From Lagopus muta (lineage: Eukaryota; Chordata; Aves; Galliformes; Phasianidae), in the NCBI RefSeq assembly GCF_023343835.1, contig NC_064447.1:3038001-3102000 (forward strand): DNA of 64,000 nucleotides, given 5' to 3'. The translations under genes and the position numbers were made by a program. The notes under the pieces are model-generated. The model made no database searches and was not told the DNA's origin. It worked only from the letters and a program-made list of their open reading frames with translations. Shown piece by piece: positions 24,965 through 37,600 of the stretch. The first letter of the stretch is position 1, and every line of letters begins with the position of its first letter.

Positions 24965-25290
24965 TGACGGCTGGCAAATATTTGGTAGCCGTATTGTAAT
25001 AGTAGACTCGGTAAACAGAGCCAGGGTTTGCTTTAGCACCCAGCAACGGGAGAGCGGCGCGGGGAGGGACGCGGGGACGGAAGGCAGGGCTCACCTTAAT
25101 GGCTCACTCGCCAGGGGATTTTCAAGTGTTGTTCCTGTAGATTCACCTATTAAATCGGCAGCCCCAGCTGCCAAACTGCCCGCACACTTGTACCGAGGGC
25201 TCTTATCTCCCCGCTGATTGGAGGTAAAATCAAGCTTTGTCAAATAGGCGTAAAATTAAATTTCATGCTATTTTGACTCCTGGAGTAGGG
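24965..25290. promoter_or_regulatory. Presumptive PERCC1 enhancer/promoter block
   Basis: AT-rich DNA dense in gut-type factor sites lies directly upstream of the TATA box: CAAATATTTG palindrome (24975-24984), GTAAACA forkhead site (25011-25017), an RFX-like GCAACGG, a GATA site (TTATCT, 25203-25208), TGATTGG, and TAAAATTAAA homeobox-like cores. Its composition differs sharply from the GC-rich flanks. In mammals the enhancer at this locus is critical for intestine. Enhancer activity here is inferred. Confidence 0.5.
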
Positions 25291-26360
25291 ATCTTCTGAA
25301 GAACACGGTGCTTATCGAGCGCTGCCTGTGCAAACAGAGCTGTGGCTGCAGTGGGTGAACCCTCCGGGCTGCAGCCTCCGAGGTGCTGCTCACCCCCCCT
25401 TGCAGCTCCAGATCCCCATCTGCAGCCCCATGCTCCCTGCAGACCCCAAGATGAGTGTGGGGCTCCGGTACCAGCCCTGGGGTGGAGGTTGGATGTTTTG
25501 GGGTGTTAGGGCACAGCAGGAAATGCACTTTGAGTGCTGGGGCTGGTGTCTCTGTCGGGCAGTGCTGGATGCAGGGAAGACAACGCTGTTGTGGGGAGCT
25601 CTGGGCCAGCCCCAGGACAGGGGCAGCACCCAGGTGGTAGCAGTGTCACTGCAGACAGGGTGCTGAGATGCCCTATGTTCCTCCTATGGCCTGGGACTGT
25701 GTTGGTCCATGCAGGGACAGAGGAGAAGCAATGACAACAGAGCAGCTGATGTCAGCAGAGGGCTGTGATCCTGCTGTGCCATTTCTGTTCTGGCACTGGG
25801 ACATGATGGTGTGGCCATTCAGAGGGGTGCAGAGCACAGACAGGGGGCATGGGATAGCCGGGGGACACAGGGTGGCCAGAGGACATGGGGCAACCTACAG
25901 GTGACAGCAAGAGGACACACATGGAATGGCTGCCGGTCTGATTCAGTCCTGTCTCCACTCCTGCAGCACCTGCTGGGGCTCTCAGGTGGGACACCATGCA
26001 CAGGGCTCGGGGATGGGCAGACCCTGCTCCAGAGCTGTCCTGCCCCTCTCCCAGGGGCTGACATGAGCTCCTAGTCTGGCCCTGTACCCTGGGGTGAGCT
26101 GTCCCTCAGTGCTGCTGAGGACGGTGCCATCCTGGGCTTGTTCATCACCCTCCCCACCCTGCATGTGGGGGGCAAAGCTGGGATCCGAGCCCCAGCCATG
26201 CCCCACCGTGCTGCCATCCCTCCCCACGCTCTCCTGCTGGCAGCACTGGGGGGGGCAGCAGGTCCCGCCCAGGCACCGCTGGGCAAACACGGCCAGCAGG
26301 AGCTGATAAGCCACGGGCAGCCTTCGATCTGCCACCTGATGTCACCCGCTGCCACCGCTG
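25290..26360. other. Intergenic DNA, no gene recognised
   Basis: GC-rich, mildly repetitive DNA with GGGACACAGG-type motifs near 25840-25910. No splice-linked frames, RNA genes or nameable transposons were found. Confidence 0.6.
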
Positions 26361-26366
26361 CCTGCG

Positions 26367-26520
26367 ATGCACAGCCTGGCACAGCTTGGCACAGAATGGC
26401 ACGGTTTGGCACGGCCTGGCACAGTCTGGTACCATGGCCTGGCCCAGCCCAGTATGGCCTGGTAGAGCCTGGTACAGATTGATGCAGCTCAGTAGGGATT
26501 GAGATAGCTTGGGGCATCGA
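26367..26520. repeat. TGGCACAGCC minisatellite, left arm
   Basis: A degenerate unit of about 10 bases (TGGCACAGCC, TGGCACGGTT, TGGTACAGAT and so on) repeats through this stretch and stops abruptly near 26520. The same unit resumes at about 27896, so the intervening DNA looks inserted. Confidence 0.75.
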
Positions 26521-26529
26521 GGTTTTTGG

Positions 26530-27200
26530 TTCAGGTCCATCAAAACTCATAAGGTCCTCTCCCTTATCTTGACACTATGAGGGAGACCTCGGAGCAGGGG
26601 AGTGAGTCGATCAGGATTGATGGGAGCCAGCATAGGAGACTCAGCTACCAGTCCTTGTTGGTACATGGCCTGAATACAGGCAGCTTTTTGACCAGGCAGA
26701 TGACCTGAGGTCTGAAAAGCTGGCTGTTCATATGACCAATGGGTAAACCCAGTCCTGTGGGTCAATTCCTCCTGCCCAGTACGCTGCATGGGCGGTCAGA
26801 GAGTGATTTTCTTGTCCTGGTCTCATATTGAGAAAGATGCCAGGACCACAAAACCCACTGGCTTCCATATATCACTTAACATAATTTTATCTCCTCCTGT
26901 CAAAGACACCCTACAAAGATATTCAGTCTGATTCCTGCAGTCTCCTGTAGTATTTCTCTTGTAATTTGGCTAGCTCAGCCAGGGACCAAGGAATTGCTCT
27001 GGTGGTGGTGATAATGTGTCCAGGCTGGTCATTTTCACCTGCCTTAGTCCCTATTTCCATCTTTACAATAGGATCTTGGCAAAGCATACAACAACTAACA
27101 TGGTAAAGGGGAGGGGGTGTGAGCAGGATGTGTACTTTTGGTTTTCCATGAATTACCAAGTAATGGAGTCCAGCAATTCCCCCAAGGCACAGGATTAGAC
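26530..27200 (-). mobile_element. Decayed endogenous retroviral fragment (gag-like), minus strand
   Basis: Minus-strand reading frames at 27159-26923, about 26945-26820 and 26789-26547 resemble pieces of retroviral Gag/capsid sequence. They are separated by stops and frame changes and have no intact start. No pol or env similarity was recognised. The fragment lies inside a minisatellite. The family cannot be named from sequence alone, and it is clearly nonfunctional. Confidence 0.5.
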
Positions 27201-27249
27201 CAAATTCCTTGAGAGAGGTCTGTAACCAATGCCCCCGGCAAGAAGAGAG

Positions 27250-27893
27250 ATTTTATGATATTCTTAGGGACGATAACACGACCTGATGTTCACTGGTTGG
27301 TTCAGATATTGGTGCTAATGGTGTGGGGCTCTCAGTCCATCTAGGAGGGGATCCTACTCCATAGTGGTCCCTGCACTGTTTTATAATCTGCTAGCATTTG
27401 ATCTCTGCTGAGTTTGTTACTTAATCACTACAGTGCACACTGCTTCTGCTAAATGGGGTTAGTCCGATAAGCTGTGCTAGGCTTGCCTCATGAAAGAGGA
27501 AGGAAAGCCTCCCCTGGGTCCTACAGGAGTTAGCTGCACTTCTTTATTTCATCCTAGAGGCACGGAGCCATAGCTGTGAGCATCATTTTGTGGTCCTGAT
27601 TCAGTCTAGCACCATTTTGTTTCATATAATCAAGCCACACACTTGCCAGTAACCCACCAAGTTGGGGCTGACTCAGGCTCTTGGCACTAGCTAGGCCATG
27701 ACTGGAGGGACAGAGTCAGGTTTATCTGTTCCCCAGTGACATAACTGCTGCAGGCCATGCAATAAAAAGGGTGAATAGGACTACTAGGCAGAAAACCGTA
27801 ACCAGACCTTTGCCTAGCCCTGTTTTCTACCTTTCACCCAATTATGCCTTTCCCTTTCTCCAGCATGCCTTTCCAGGAGAATCCCACACACAG
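27250..27893 (-). mobile_element. Possible LTR/leader of the retroviral fragment
   Basis: Between the gag-like frames and the right minisatellite arm is about 640 bases of non-repetitive sequence, where a 5' LTR and leader would lie for a minus-strand provirus. On the minus strand it starts near TGTGTGGGATT and contains AATAAAG. I found no clear primer-binding site and no matching second LTR, so this is tentative. Confidence 0.3.
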
Positions 27894-28500
27894 GTTGGTA
27901 CAGCTCAAAGGGGCCTGACGTGGTTCAGCACAGCATGGCACAGGCTGCTACAGCATGATCTAGCAGTGCTCAGTATAGCCTGGCAGGGACTGGCACAGCC
28001 TGGCAGGGCTTGGTCCAACACAGCCTGGTTGGGCTTGGTATGGCGTGGAAGGGCCTGGCCCAGGTTGGTGCAGCTTGAAAGGGTCTGACAAGACTCAGCA
28101 CAGCCTGGCACAGGTTGGTATGGCATGAGCTGGCAGTGTTCAATGCTGCCTGACAGAGACTGGCACAGCCCGGCCTGAAACAGCTCAGCACAGCCTAGCA
28201 GGGGTTGGTGAGGCCCAGCCTGGCCTCATTTGACCTAGTAGAGCCTGACAGCATAGTGCAGCTCAGTGAGACCTGGCACAGGTTGGTGCAGCTTGAAAGG
28301 CTCAGCACGGCCTTGTACACGTTCAGGTTCAGCGTATGGCCCAGCAGTGCTCACTATGGCCTGGCAGAGATTGGCCTGGTCTGGTATAGCTTAGCATGGC
28401 CTGGCAGGGATTGGCACAGCCTGTCCTGGTATAGCCCAGCATGGCCTGGCAGGGGCTGGCGCGGCCTGTCCTATTGCAGCCCAGCACGGCCCAGTCCGCA
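27894..28500. repeat. TGGCACAGCC minisatellite, right arm, with higher-order units
   Basis: The same 10-base unit as at 26367-26520 is organised here into longer blocks. Each block begins GGTTGGT-CAGCT-AAAGG, at about 27894, 28063 and 28284, giving a higher-order spacing near 170-220 bases. It ends at the LUC7L CpG promoter. Confidence 0.75.
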
Positions 28501-28687
28501 TTCCCCGCCCCCCGCAGAACTACACATCCCAGCATGCCGTGCGCCGCCGGGAGGGGCCACTTCCGCCCAGCGCCCGTCGTGCGTCGCCGCCGCCGAGGCC
28601 GAGGTCGGAGCCGCAGTTGAGGCCGCCGCCGCCGCCCTCCTCCCTCCCTCCTTCCCTCCCGCCGCGCCCCGCGGCCCCGCGCCCGCC
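28500..28687 (+). promoter_or_regulatory. LUC7L CpG promoter with ZNF143 site
   Basis: ACTACACATCCCAGCATGC at 28519-28537 is a near-perfect ZNF143/SBS motif about 150 bases before the LUC7L ATG. It is followed by CpG-rich 5' UTR with CCG repeats. No TATA box is present, as expected for a housekeeping splicing gene. Confidence 0.8.
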
Positions 28688-31600
28688 ATGTCGGCCCAGG
28701 CGCAGATGCGGGCCCTGCTGGACCAGCTGATGGGCACGGCCCGGGACGGTGAGTAGGGGCGGGCGGGGCCTGCAGGAACCGCGGCCTGGCGGCCGAGTGG
28801 GGCCCGGTCCGCCTCCGCCCGCGGCCCTCGGGCCGGCGTCGGGGCTGGGGGCCGCGGGGGGGGTGGCCGCCTCGCCCCGCCCCGCCGTGCCCTGCCCGCC
28901 GTGCCCGTCGGGTCGCAGCGGTAGGTAGGTGCCCCGCCGTGCGGAGCGCTGCGGTTCGTATCGCCCGAGCGCTCCGATCCGCCTCGTAGCGGGGCTGCTC
29001 AGGTCCTTTGCACTTTGTTTCGTAAGTGAATAAGTGCCTTTCTCTCTTTTCGTGTATTGAGTTGCTGTTGAATTGCTTCCCATATATTTTATTTCATACA
29101 AACTGAACAATTGTGGCCCCTCTATTTTATTTATAAAGGTTCAGTGTATCTTTGCCTGCCTACATCAATCTGCAAGGGAGTTGCAGAAAAGCCTCATGTT
29201 CATCGAGCCGTGAGTCACAACCAATTTTTAAAGCTGTTATAACAAAAAAAAAAAAAAAGAAAAAAAAACCCCAAAAAAAGTGTTTGCTTTTTTTTTTTTT
29301 TTTTTTCCTCCCCACCAGTAACTTTAAAAGTGTAGTTTAGAAAGAAAGAAAGAAAAACCATTTTCAGTAGACACAATTCCTGGATGCTTGCAAACCCTAT
29401 TCCTATTGAGTACTACACACCTGTGTCGTATACACAGCTTAGCTTTAAAACTGTCACATACCATTACCACTTTGCCTTTACTTTTATGTATCGTTCCCCT
29501 GACTTCCTTACTGCAGGTGTGGGCAAGAAAGCTTTTCCTTTAAAACTTTTCAACAGTGGGCATAAAATTCTGCAGCTGAGGTCTTGAAGAATGCAGATGG
29601 GTATAGTATATGTTGGAGCTCGCAGTGTGTATTGACTAACTTTGTTTCTTTTTTATTTTTTATTTTCTTTTTTGCTTTTCTGATACTGTCTTGTTGAAGT
29701 GGCTCCTGAGTGTAAAATGTCTCCTGAGGGCGGGAGGAGGGTGGGAAGTGCGCTTCGTGCTCCGGGCCGAGACCTACGAGATGCAGCATTTCACGGCCTT
29801 GGAAAACACACTGCAGACTTGGTATTGAGACCAAATGGACTGATGTCTTAATCATCAGATTAACAAATAGCAGTTGCCTATAAAAAGAAAACAAACAAAC
29901 AGTCAAACCCAACTGCCCAGCACAGCCTTATTTTGTGATTCGCGGCCCTCTGCTAGCTTGGGTTTCGGTATCTCCTGCCCCTTCATTATGGCAAAACAAA
30001 AGGGGGGATAAAACAACCAAAAGCGTTGGCTCTGAGCCAGACTGTCTGTCTCCTTTTCCTCTTTGGGCTGTGCAGTCTCTTTATATGGATGACAGGCCTT
30101 GGACATTATTTGGCTCGCCAACACTGTGTTTATCATGGTGTACGATGAATAAATGCTAAAATGGCATTTGCTGCCAACTACAAGTTTTCCAGAATATCCT
30201 GTCACCCTCCAAGTAATTCTGGGGAGCAGGAACACCAAGTATTTTAATCTGCATATTGAGGTGAAGTGATCATACCGACATTTCTGTTCTCCTGTCAGTG
30301 TTCTAATGTCTCCTTATTTAAAACCACAAATGAATTTCAGGAGATGAAACCAGGCAAAGGGTGAAGTTTACAGACGATCGTGTCTGCAAGAGCCACCTCC
30401 TGGATTGCTGTCCTCATGATATCCTGGCAGGAACAGTAAGTATTCCTCTGGAATAAGGAATTCTGGTAAGGCAGAAGTTGGCACAGCTCTTCAGGGCTTC
30501 TCTGTGCCACCCAAAGTACCTTCTAGCAGATGCAGCCTGGGAAATGTCAGACTTCCCTTGCCTTAGGAACAGCCAGCCATTTTCATCTCAGTTTCCATGC
30601 TGTCTTTGGAACCATTACAGTCAGGTGTACTCTGAATTCATCCACACTGCTTTTTCTATCGCAGCTGATGTGAAGTTGCAAGTTTATTTCTGTTTTGACA
30701 GCTTGTGGTAATTAGGAAATGAAGCTCGTGCTGTGGGGGTCGTGGGATCGGAGCCTAGGGGAGCCAGCCTGCTGTCCTGGGTGCTGCAGTGTGCTGCATC
30801 TTCAGCTTGGCAAACCTCACGAGCTGCAATAACCCTCAATCCTCAGAGCTTTTCAGTCACCTTTTGTAAAGCAGGTGATATTCTCCCAGTGGAATTTCAG
30901 CTTTTTCATCATAAAGGGTTGGCATATAATGGCGGGTTACAGCTCAGGCCAGCTTTGTCTTTTATTTTGTTGGTGTGAGAGGTATGCTGCTCTGCCTGAC
31001 TGCTTTCAAACAGCTGGAACAGTTTCCTTCACTGGTGCCCTCTGGGGATACAGCTGGCCACGTTTCAGAGGCTTGGCTCAGATGTTCTCTGTGAGAGCAG
31101 AAGGTGATGTGGTAACAACAAGGTGTTGTGCAGTAAGAATCCGATTCAGTGCCCGGATGAAAGATGCAATCCAGCTTTCAAAAGAAAACACTGTAGGACT
31201 TTGGTAATTATTGCATTGCTTAATTGCAGGATGGAGATGAGTAACACTGTTTGTCTCTAAATGCTGTGATGTTTCATGTTGTCCATCCACTTAACCAGGT
31301 TTTTATTTTTAACTGCAGTCCTTGTTTATAGCCCTTTATTGTGTCATTTCACGAGCTGGGGTTTGACACGTGGGTTCCCAGCAGAGGGAAGGGCTGGTAT
31401 TACACTGCTGTGGTGGCAGGGTGGCACGGCAGTGCTGCCAGGGAGAGCTTTACCAAGCACTGCCTTGGCTCTGAGCAGGCAGACTTCACTTCTAAATGGC
31501 TGTTGCTGCCATTTAGGGTAAGTCTGGAAGAATGGAACACAAATCTTTGTGTTTTCAAAATGTCCTAAGGGATGCAGGGCCAAATTTGGAAGCTCAGGTG

Positions 31601-34600
31601 TATTTTCTATCACTGCATCAGTTTCTGTGTCACCTCACTTCTGTTTCAGATTTTAAAGCTTCTGAGATCACTTCTGCTCACTTCCATTCTTCGTGTGAAC
31701 CAAGGTGGGTTAGGGTAGAGTTTTTTGAACGTGAGACTCTTAGCAGGTTTTTGGAGCCTAGGTGTGCTTTGAAGACGTGTGGTGCCTTCTGCTCTTCCAG
31801 CATTTTTCCAGCAGAAAGTTGATGGTGATTTGAAGGGGTTGAACAAAGCAGTGTGAGGGACTGTTTGCAGCTGGTGACAAGGCACGGAGGAAGCCTGGGG
31901 TTTGAAGTGTGTTCTGAATGTCCTGGGTTGGAGAAGCACCCAGGAGCAAGGAGGACTGCTGCTACACAGGTGTTCTCGTGGATCACCCAAATGATGTTGT
32001 GGTGGCCTTGAAGTGGTTGAAGAGCTCTGTGCACCACTAACAGTAGATTCTTGGGAGTGAGAAAATGCATTGGTGCCACAGGTCTGTATGGAGAGAACAA
32101 GCCAGGTCTGGAACAGAATCAGCAGTTCAGCTGTCAGTGCTGCCAGCACAGAATGAATCATGCAGGCTTTCATTGTGTGTCCAGACAGGTCTACTGGCAT
32201 CTTATGGTGCTCTGGTAATGAAGGAACTGATGGGTGAATCAGCCTTAACTGAATGAGGTGACATCCATCTCTGGATGTGTGTTATTGAAAAAGTCAGGAC
32301 CTTGGAGCTCCTTGGCAACTTCCAGCAGATGTTCTGAGCTTTCTGGTAACAATTGTGATGCATCCTTTCTCCTGAAGGCATTGTTACTGCTGCATCCTTC
32401 GTGTATGCAGCTGTTTCTTAGTGGGAGGCTGGTTGGAGATGAGCAGGGAACTGGATCTGGTCAGTAGCAGTGCTCAGTGAGATATGATCACATTCCCCTC
32501 ACTGACCTTCAGGTGTAGGGTAGGAAAGACCCAGATTTTGGGGAACATTCTGGAATGTTCCTTACAGCTGCAGAAGATGCATTTGCTTTGTTAAGTGAGC
32601 CAGTGTGCCTGGGGGTGAGGGCTGTAGTGTTATTTGGCATATTCTTGTGATTACTGCTATTTTTTTCCATCTGAACTTTTCATTACCCTGGTTTTCTTTT
32701 TGGTCTCCATGGGAAAGAAGGACAATTCTGGGAGAATGCAAGTTGATGTTTCTTGTAGCCAGGTACCAGGAGAGACTTGATGTGGAGGTGGTTAGCGGCC
32801 TGCAGGGAGCTTTGCAGGGAGCAGTAGGTGCTTTGCTGCTCGTGGAAGTACTGCAGCACATTCTGTGATTTCTGTCTCTGCTGATGAGTGGATGGATGAG
32901 CCCAGAAGCTGTGCAGGTAGAGCAGTACTTGGAAACTGTATTCAAGGAAGTTACTGTGTCCCCAGTGGGAGGTGAGAGAGCTTTGCAGGATTACTTTGTG
33001 AGTATCTGTGCTCCTGTTTTTTTGGCTGGGCAAATCACTAGAGCCATGATTGCATCTGAAGAACATGGAAGGAGACTGGTGAATTAACAGTTTAGCAGTG
33101 GTACTCAGAGGAGACCTCAGGAAGTGGGTTGTGCAGCAAACATGAGGGGGATTTGTTACCACTGACATCTGAACATGTTTGGTCTGTGTCTGAGTGGGGA
33201 GTTAAGGCTTTACTCAGGCTCTACCATCTTAAGTATCTGGGCCACAGACCAGCCATGGGTAGTGATTGGAGCAAGTCACAGCCCCTGCTAGAAAGTCTGA
33301 GTATTTGGTGCCAGGCCTCCCTGGTGAGACAAGAGGAGTCTTTGAAAGAAAGGCTAGTAGTGATCTCACCTGAGGTGAGCGATCCGTGAGGAAATCTCCG
33401 TGCATAGAGATCACATCGAAGGATTTGAAGGAAGACCTGAGGTTTGTATGCCAATGAAACCTGGACGTTTTCCCTGGCAGAAGAGATTGAGAGACTTGCT
33501 GCCTTTTAACAAAGAGTGAGAGGAATACAGAACACGGTGGCTCTGCTGAAGCCTTCTGCTGGAGCCCCTTCTCTGAAGTGGAGTGAGTGGCTCAGCTTGC
33601 CAGGAGAGTTCACAGGAGATAACCTATGATCTGTAACAATCCTGTGGAGCGTTGCTCTTTCTCCCTATATTGTAAAGAGATTGCGGTAGAATAACGATAA
33701 GAATAAAAAATCTAACTCATGTAATGCTCTGATGTTTATTAAGTTTTTCTTATGGTAAAATTCCAGTAGCTCTTCAGCATTTCTTCAAGAGTTTTGCCTG
33801 AAGATGAACGTTATTAAGCTCTAAAAGTACTGGAACAACTGTTTTTTGTAGGCATTAAATACCCACCATTAGAGCTCACAACGCTGCTCCTGTATGCAGG
33901 ATCTGAGCCTGCTGTCAGTGCCTCCTGTTTTGGGTAAATGTGAGTGAAATGAGTGAGACTAAATAGTGACAAGTCATCTTGAATTATGAAAGGAGTTAAT
34001 AATGCAGATAACTGCTGAAAACCCAAGCATTACCTGGTGGAGCTTTGATGGCTTTGCTTCATTCTCAGCATGTCCATCGCTGCTGTTGGAACACACTGCT
34101 TCATAGCCTGTCCTTGGCAATCCCCAGCTTTGCTTTGGGGTGATGCTGGTGGGTTCTGTGCTGATCCCAGTGGAGCTGTATTTAGCTTTTCCTGCAGCTC
34201 TGTCTAGGTTTTTCCCCTTGATGCTGATGGCCAGGAGAGAAGAGGAATGGTGCTGGGATGTTCCTTGTGAGCCGGCACGTACCCTGCTGCTTGTGCTGCT
34301 GCCTGTGGCCCACACTCAGGCCTTTTGTTGTTTTGACTTTCAGAAATGGTGTGCTCTTTTTCTATTTTAAGAATAGAGAAATGCTCTCCTTTACATATTG
34401 ATAGCATACAAATGCAATTTCCACATTTTGAGAGCATAATTCAGTTATTTGGCCATTAGCTACTAGAGTTGGGAAACCAACCAGATTTAAATAGCATTAT
34501 CTGCAATGGAAGTGAATAGCAGCATGCAAGTCAGGGTTTTCCAGGAAAGAAGATGCTCTTGTGGAGTCTGTCATTAGATAGAGACATCAAAATGACCTGA

Positions 34601-37600
34601 TGCAGAGAAATCAGCACTGAACTGGTGGGTTTAAAGTCCCAGCAGTAGCTGAAAGCAGAAGGGCTAGCTGCAGAGTTAGGATCTGCTGTATCTGATCTGC
34701 TGTGCTTTCCTACTGGCCGTACCCCTGCTTACTGTAAATCCCCTTGCCCTTGCTAGGAGGCATTCCATCTGTGTTCTATGGTTCGCTGTCTTTCAGTATG
34801 CCATCAAGGCTCTTTCTGATACAGATACACTCTTCTGTGTGAGCTTTAAACTTAGGGTACACAGCTGTGTGTTTGCTGTGCTGTAGCTTCTAAACAGGAG
34901 GTGTTTGTATTTGGTGTCTGTTGAAGGAGCTCCTGCTGTAGCTTGCTGTGCCCTCCCAGCTCCCTCCCAGCAATTTCCAAGGCCATGCTGTGACCTGAAG
35001 CAGGGGTGGGTCTGGATTTGAAGTATTTGAGGTGCTTGTTGAAAGGACTGCTAGAGAAGTGGTTCTAGCAAACGTGATTCTTCTGGCTAGTTCTGTTACT
35101 GATAGGTTAAGAGGAAGCTCTTCTTCCCAAAGAAGTTTTATTTTGATATGATAAACTTGTCAAGAGTTACATATTTTCAGCTTATTGCCATAATGGAGTT
35201 TTCTTACATATATTTTCCTTTTAAACAGAGAATGGACCTGGGAGAGTGCACAAAGATCCATGACTTGGCACTGAGAGCAGATTATGAGATTGCAAGTAAA
35301 GAGAGAGATCTGTTTTTTGAGCTGGATGTAAGTATGGGGATGTTTTGTTTGGTTTTGTTGGTTTTTATGGAAACTGCCTCTTGAAATCATTGGCTGACCC
35401 ATAGAACTGGGTGTTCTACTGTGGGTGTTTCAGCTAATCACGTTATTTGATGTGGCAAAAATGTCCTGCCCCTTCCCAAACATCATCTTGATGCTGACTT
35501 TAAATTGCAAAATTAATTCTGACTCTTGTAACCAAACCAGTGCAGCTAGCTGGGAGGCTCTTTGGGCATTCCTTGCATCCCACACCTGCTGCTCTGTAGC
35601 AGGTCATTGTAACCTGGTGGCCTGTCCCAGCAGGAGAACAAATGTTACAAGCTTTTGCTCAGTCATTTTGCTTTCAGCCACGTTTCGCTTTCTGTGGTGA
35701 AACAAATCAAGTGGAAGAACATTTGCCTTCTCGTTTCATGCAATGCTTTTTATGCTTGCATCTGTTGCTCACCCACTGGAAGTTGCAGTGCAGAGCTGTA
35801 CATGACAGACTTAGGGGCAGGGATCGAATTTTACTTCTGCAGAGCATCCTTTGTGCCCATTTTTGAGGTTGGCTGTGCACTGTGTTGTTGTGGATTGCAC
35901 CCCTAGCTGCTGGCTGTCGTTCTGGCACAGAGCATGTGGACTGACAGTTGTTTGAACCTGCAGGCTATGGATCACCTGGAGTCCTTCATTGCCGAGTGTG
36001 ACAGGAGAACAGAACTGGCCAAAAAGCGCCTGGCTGAGACACAGGAAGAGATCAGTGCTGAAGTGTCTGCCAAGGTATGGTCCTCTCCTTTAGCCTTGGT
36101 TCTGAAAGTCTGTGCAAGAGCACTGATGTTCTGCTGTTGCTCGATTCTGGAGGTTACGCTCAATAAAGACTTCATGCATTTGAGCCATCACCTTCAAATG
36201 CTGCTCTGGCTGTTCTTGTGATTAAACTTCTTGGTTCCAAGGGCAATAGTAAGGTAAAATATCAACTCTAAAATATGTTGCTTAATTGTGGCTATGATAT
36301 ATATAGGTTTTCCCTCCTATTCAGTGTTCGTGTGGCAGCTTAAAATAGTAAATCCATCTTGTAATCGTTGTCTTTCCATGTAGCAAATGGTCCTATGGTT
36401 TCCTCTTTGGGAACTTCTTTCAGTGGGACAATACAAAACATTTCTGAAGCTGGATTTGTTGTGTCTCCTGTCCTGTAAGCCAGGAATGTGCCACTGTTTG
36501 CAGCAGAGCTGATGATGTCCTGTCCATGTATATTTTCTCCCTTCACTGTCTGTGACTGCGCTGCCTGTACTGGGCACACCAGTCCTTTTTTGTTGAGACT
36601 CCTGAAGTTTTGTGGTCTTCTTCTATAACAACAGCTTACACAAAACAGTAGGTGTTTTTAGTTTTCTAAGGGAAAAAGAAGTTGCCCTGCAGTCTTTTGC
36701 AAGATTTTTTTCTCTGTTTTGTAAAGAAACGAAACAAAAAACAACTGTTTTCTTTAGGCAGAGAAGGTGCACGAACTGAACGAAGACATAGGAAAACTCC
36801 TAGCTAAAGCTGAACAGCTGGGAGCTGAAGGGAACGTTGATGAGTCTCAGAAGATCCTGATGGAAGTGGAAAAAGTCCGAGCAAAAAAGAAAGAGGCAGA
36901 GGTACGGCCTTGGTTGTCCTGTGACGTGTAGAAGGTGATTGAGTTGGGCTGAGTCCGTGACAGACACCGGGGTGGTTCCTACCTCTTTTTCTACTTCACC
37001 AGCACCTCCTCTTTCAATGCCAGCAATGTGTCAGCAAGCAGCAGGCAGGGTAGTGTGATAAGTGAAGAAAAGCTTTGTAGAAACTCTGATCTGGTGAAGA
37101 GAGATGACTGGGGAGGTGGCAGTTGTTCTTCTGAAATATTTGGTCGGTGCTCAGTTACCTGCAGGGATAGAATGTCAGGTTAGCTGTGCTCACGGTGTTT
37201 TGCATGGTACCTCCTTTGTACTGAGGGTGCTTTTAATGATCCTTGAAAGCATCAGGGCAGTTCTTTGCAGGACTTCCCCTGGAGGTCACAATTGACACTT
37301 GCCTGTTTTTTTTGTTGTTGTTTTTTGTCTCCCTTCAGGAAGAATACCGAAATTCAATGCCTGCATCCAGCTTCCAACAGCAAAAGCTGCGTGTGTGTGA
37401 AGTCTGTTCAGCATATCTTGGTCTCCATGACAATGACCGGCGTCTTGCTGACCACTTTGGAGGCAAATTACACTTGGGTTTCATTCAGATTCGTGAGAAA
37501 CTGGATCAGCTGAGGGTAATCTTGTCTGTTTTAAACCTTCTCCTTGTAGTTCTGAAGGTATTCAGTACATACAGTAAGTTCATACAGAATTCTTTGCAGA

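Noticed and set aside
26367-28500. Possible CRISPR-like array because of regular repeats
   Set aside because: The repeats are 10-base and degenerate without unique spacers, in vertebrate DNA; this is a minisatellite.
31646-32200. 184-residue minus-strand frame in LUC7L intron 2
   Set aside because: No recognisable domain, no promoter or polyadenylation signal, composition like the surrounding intron.
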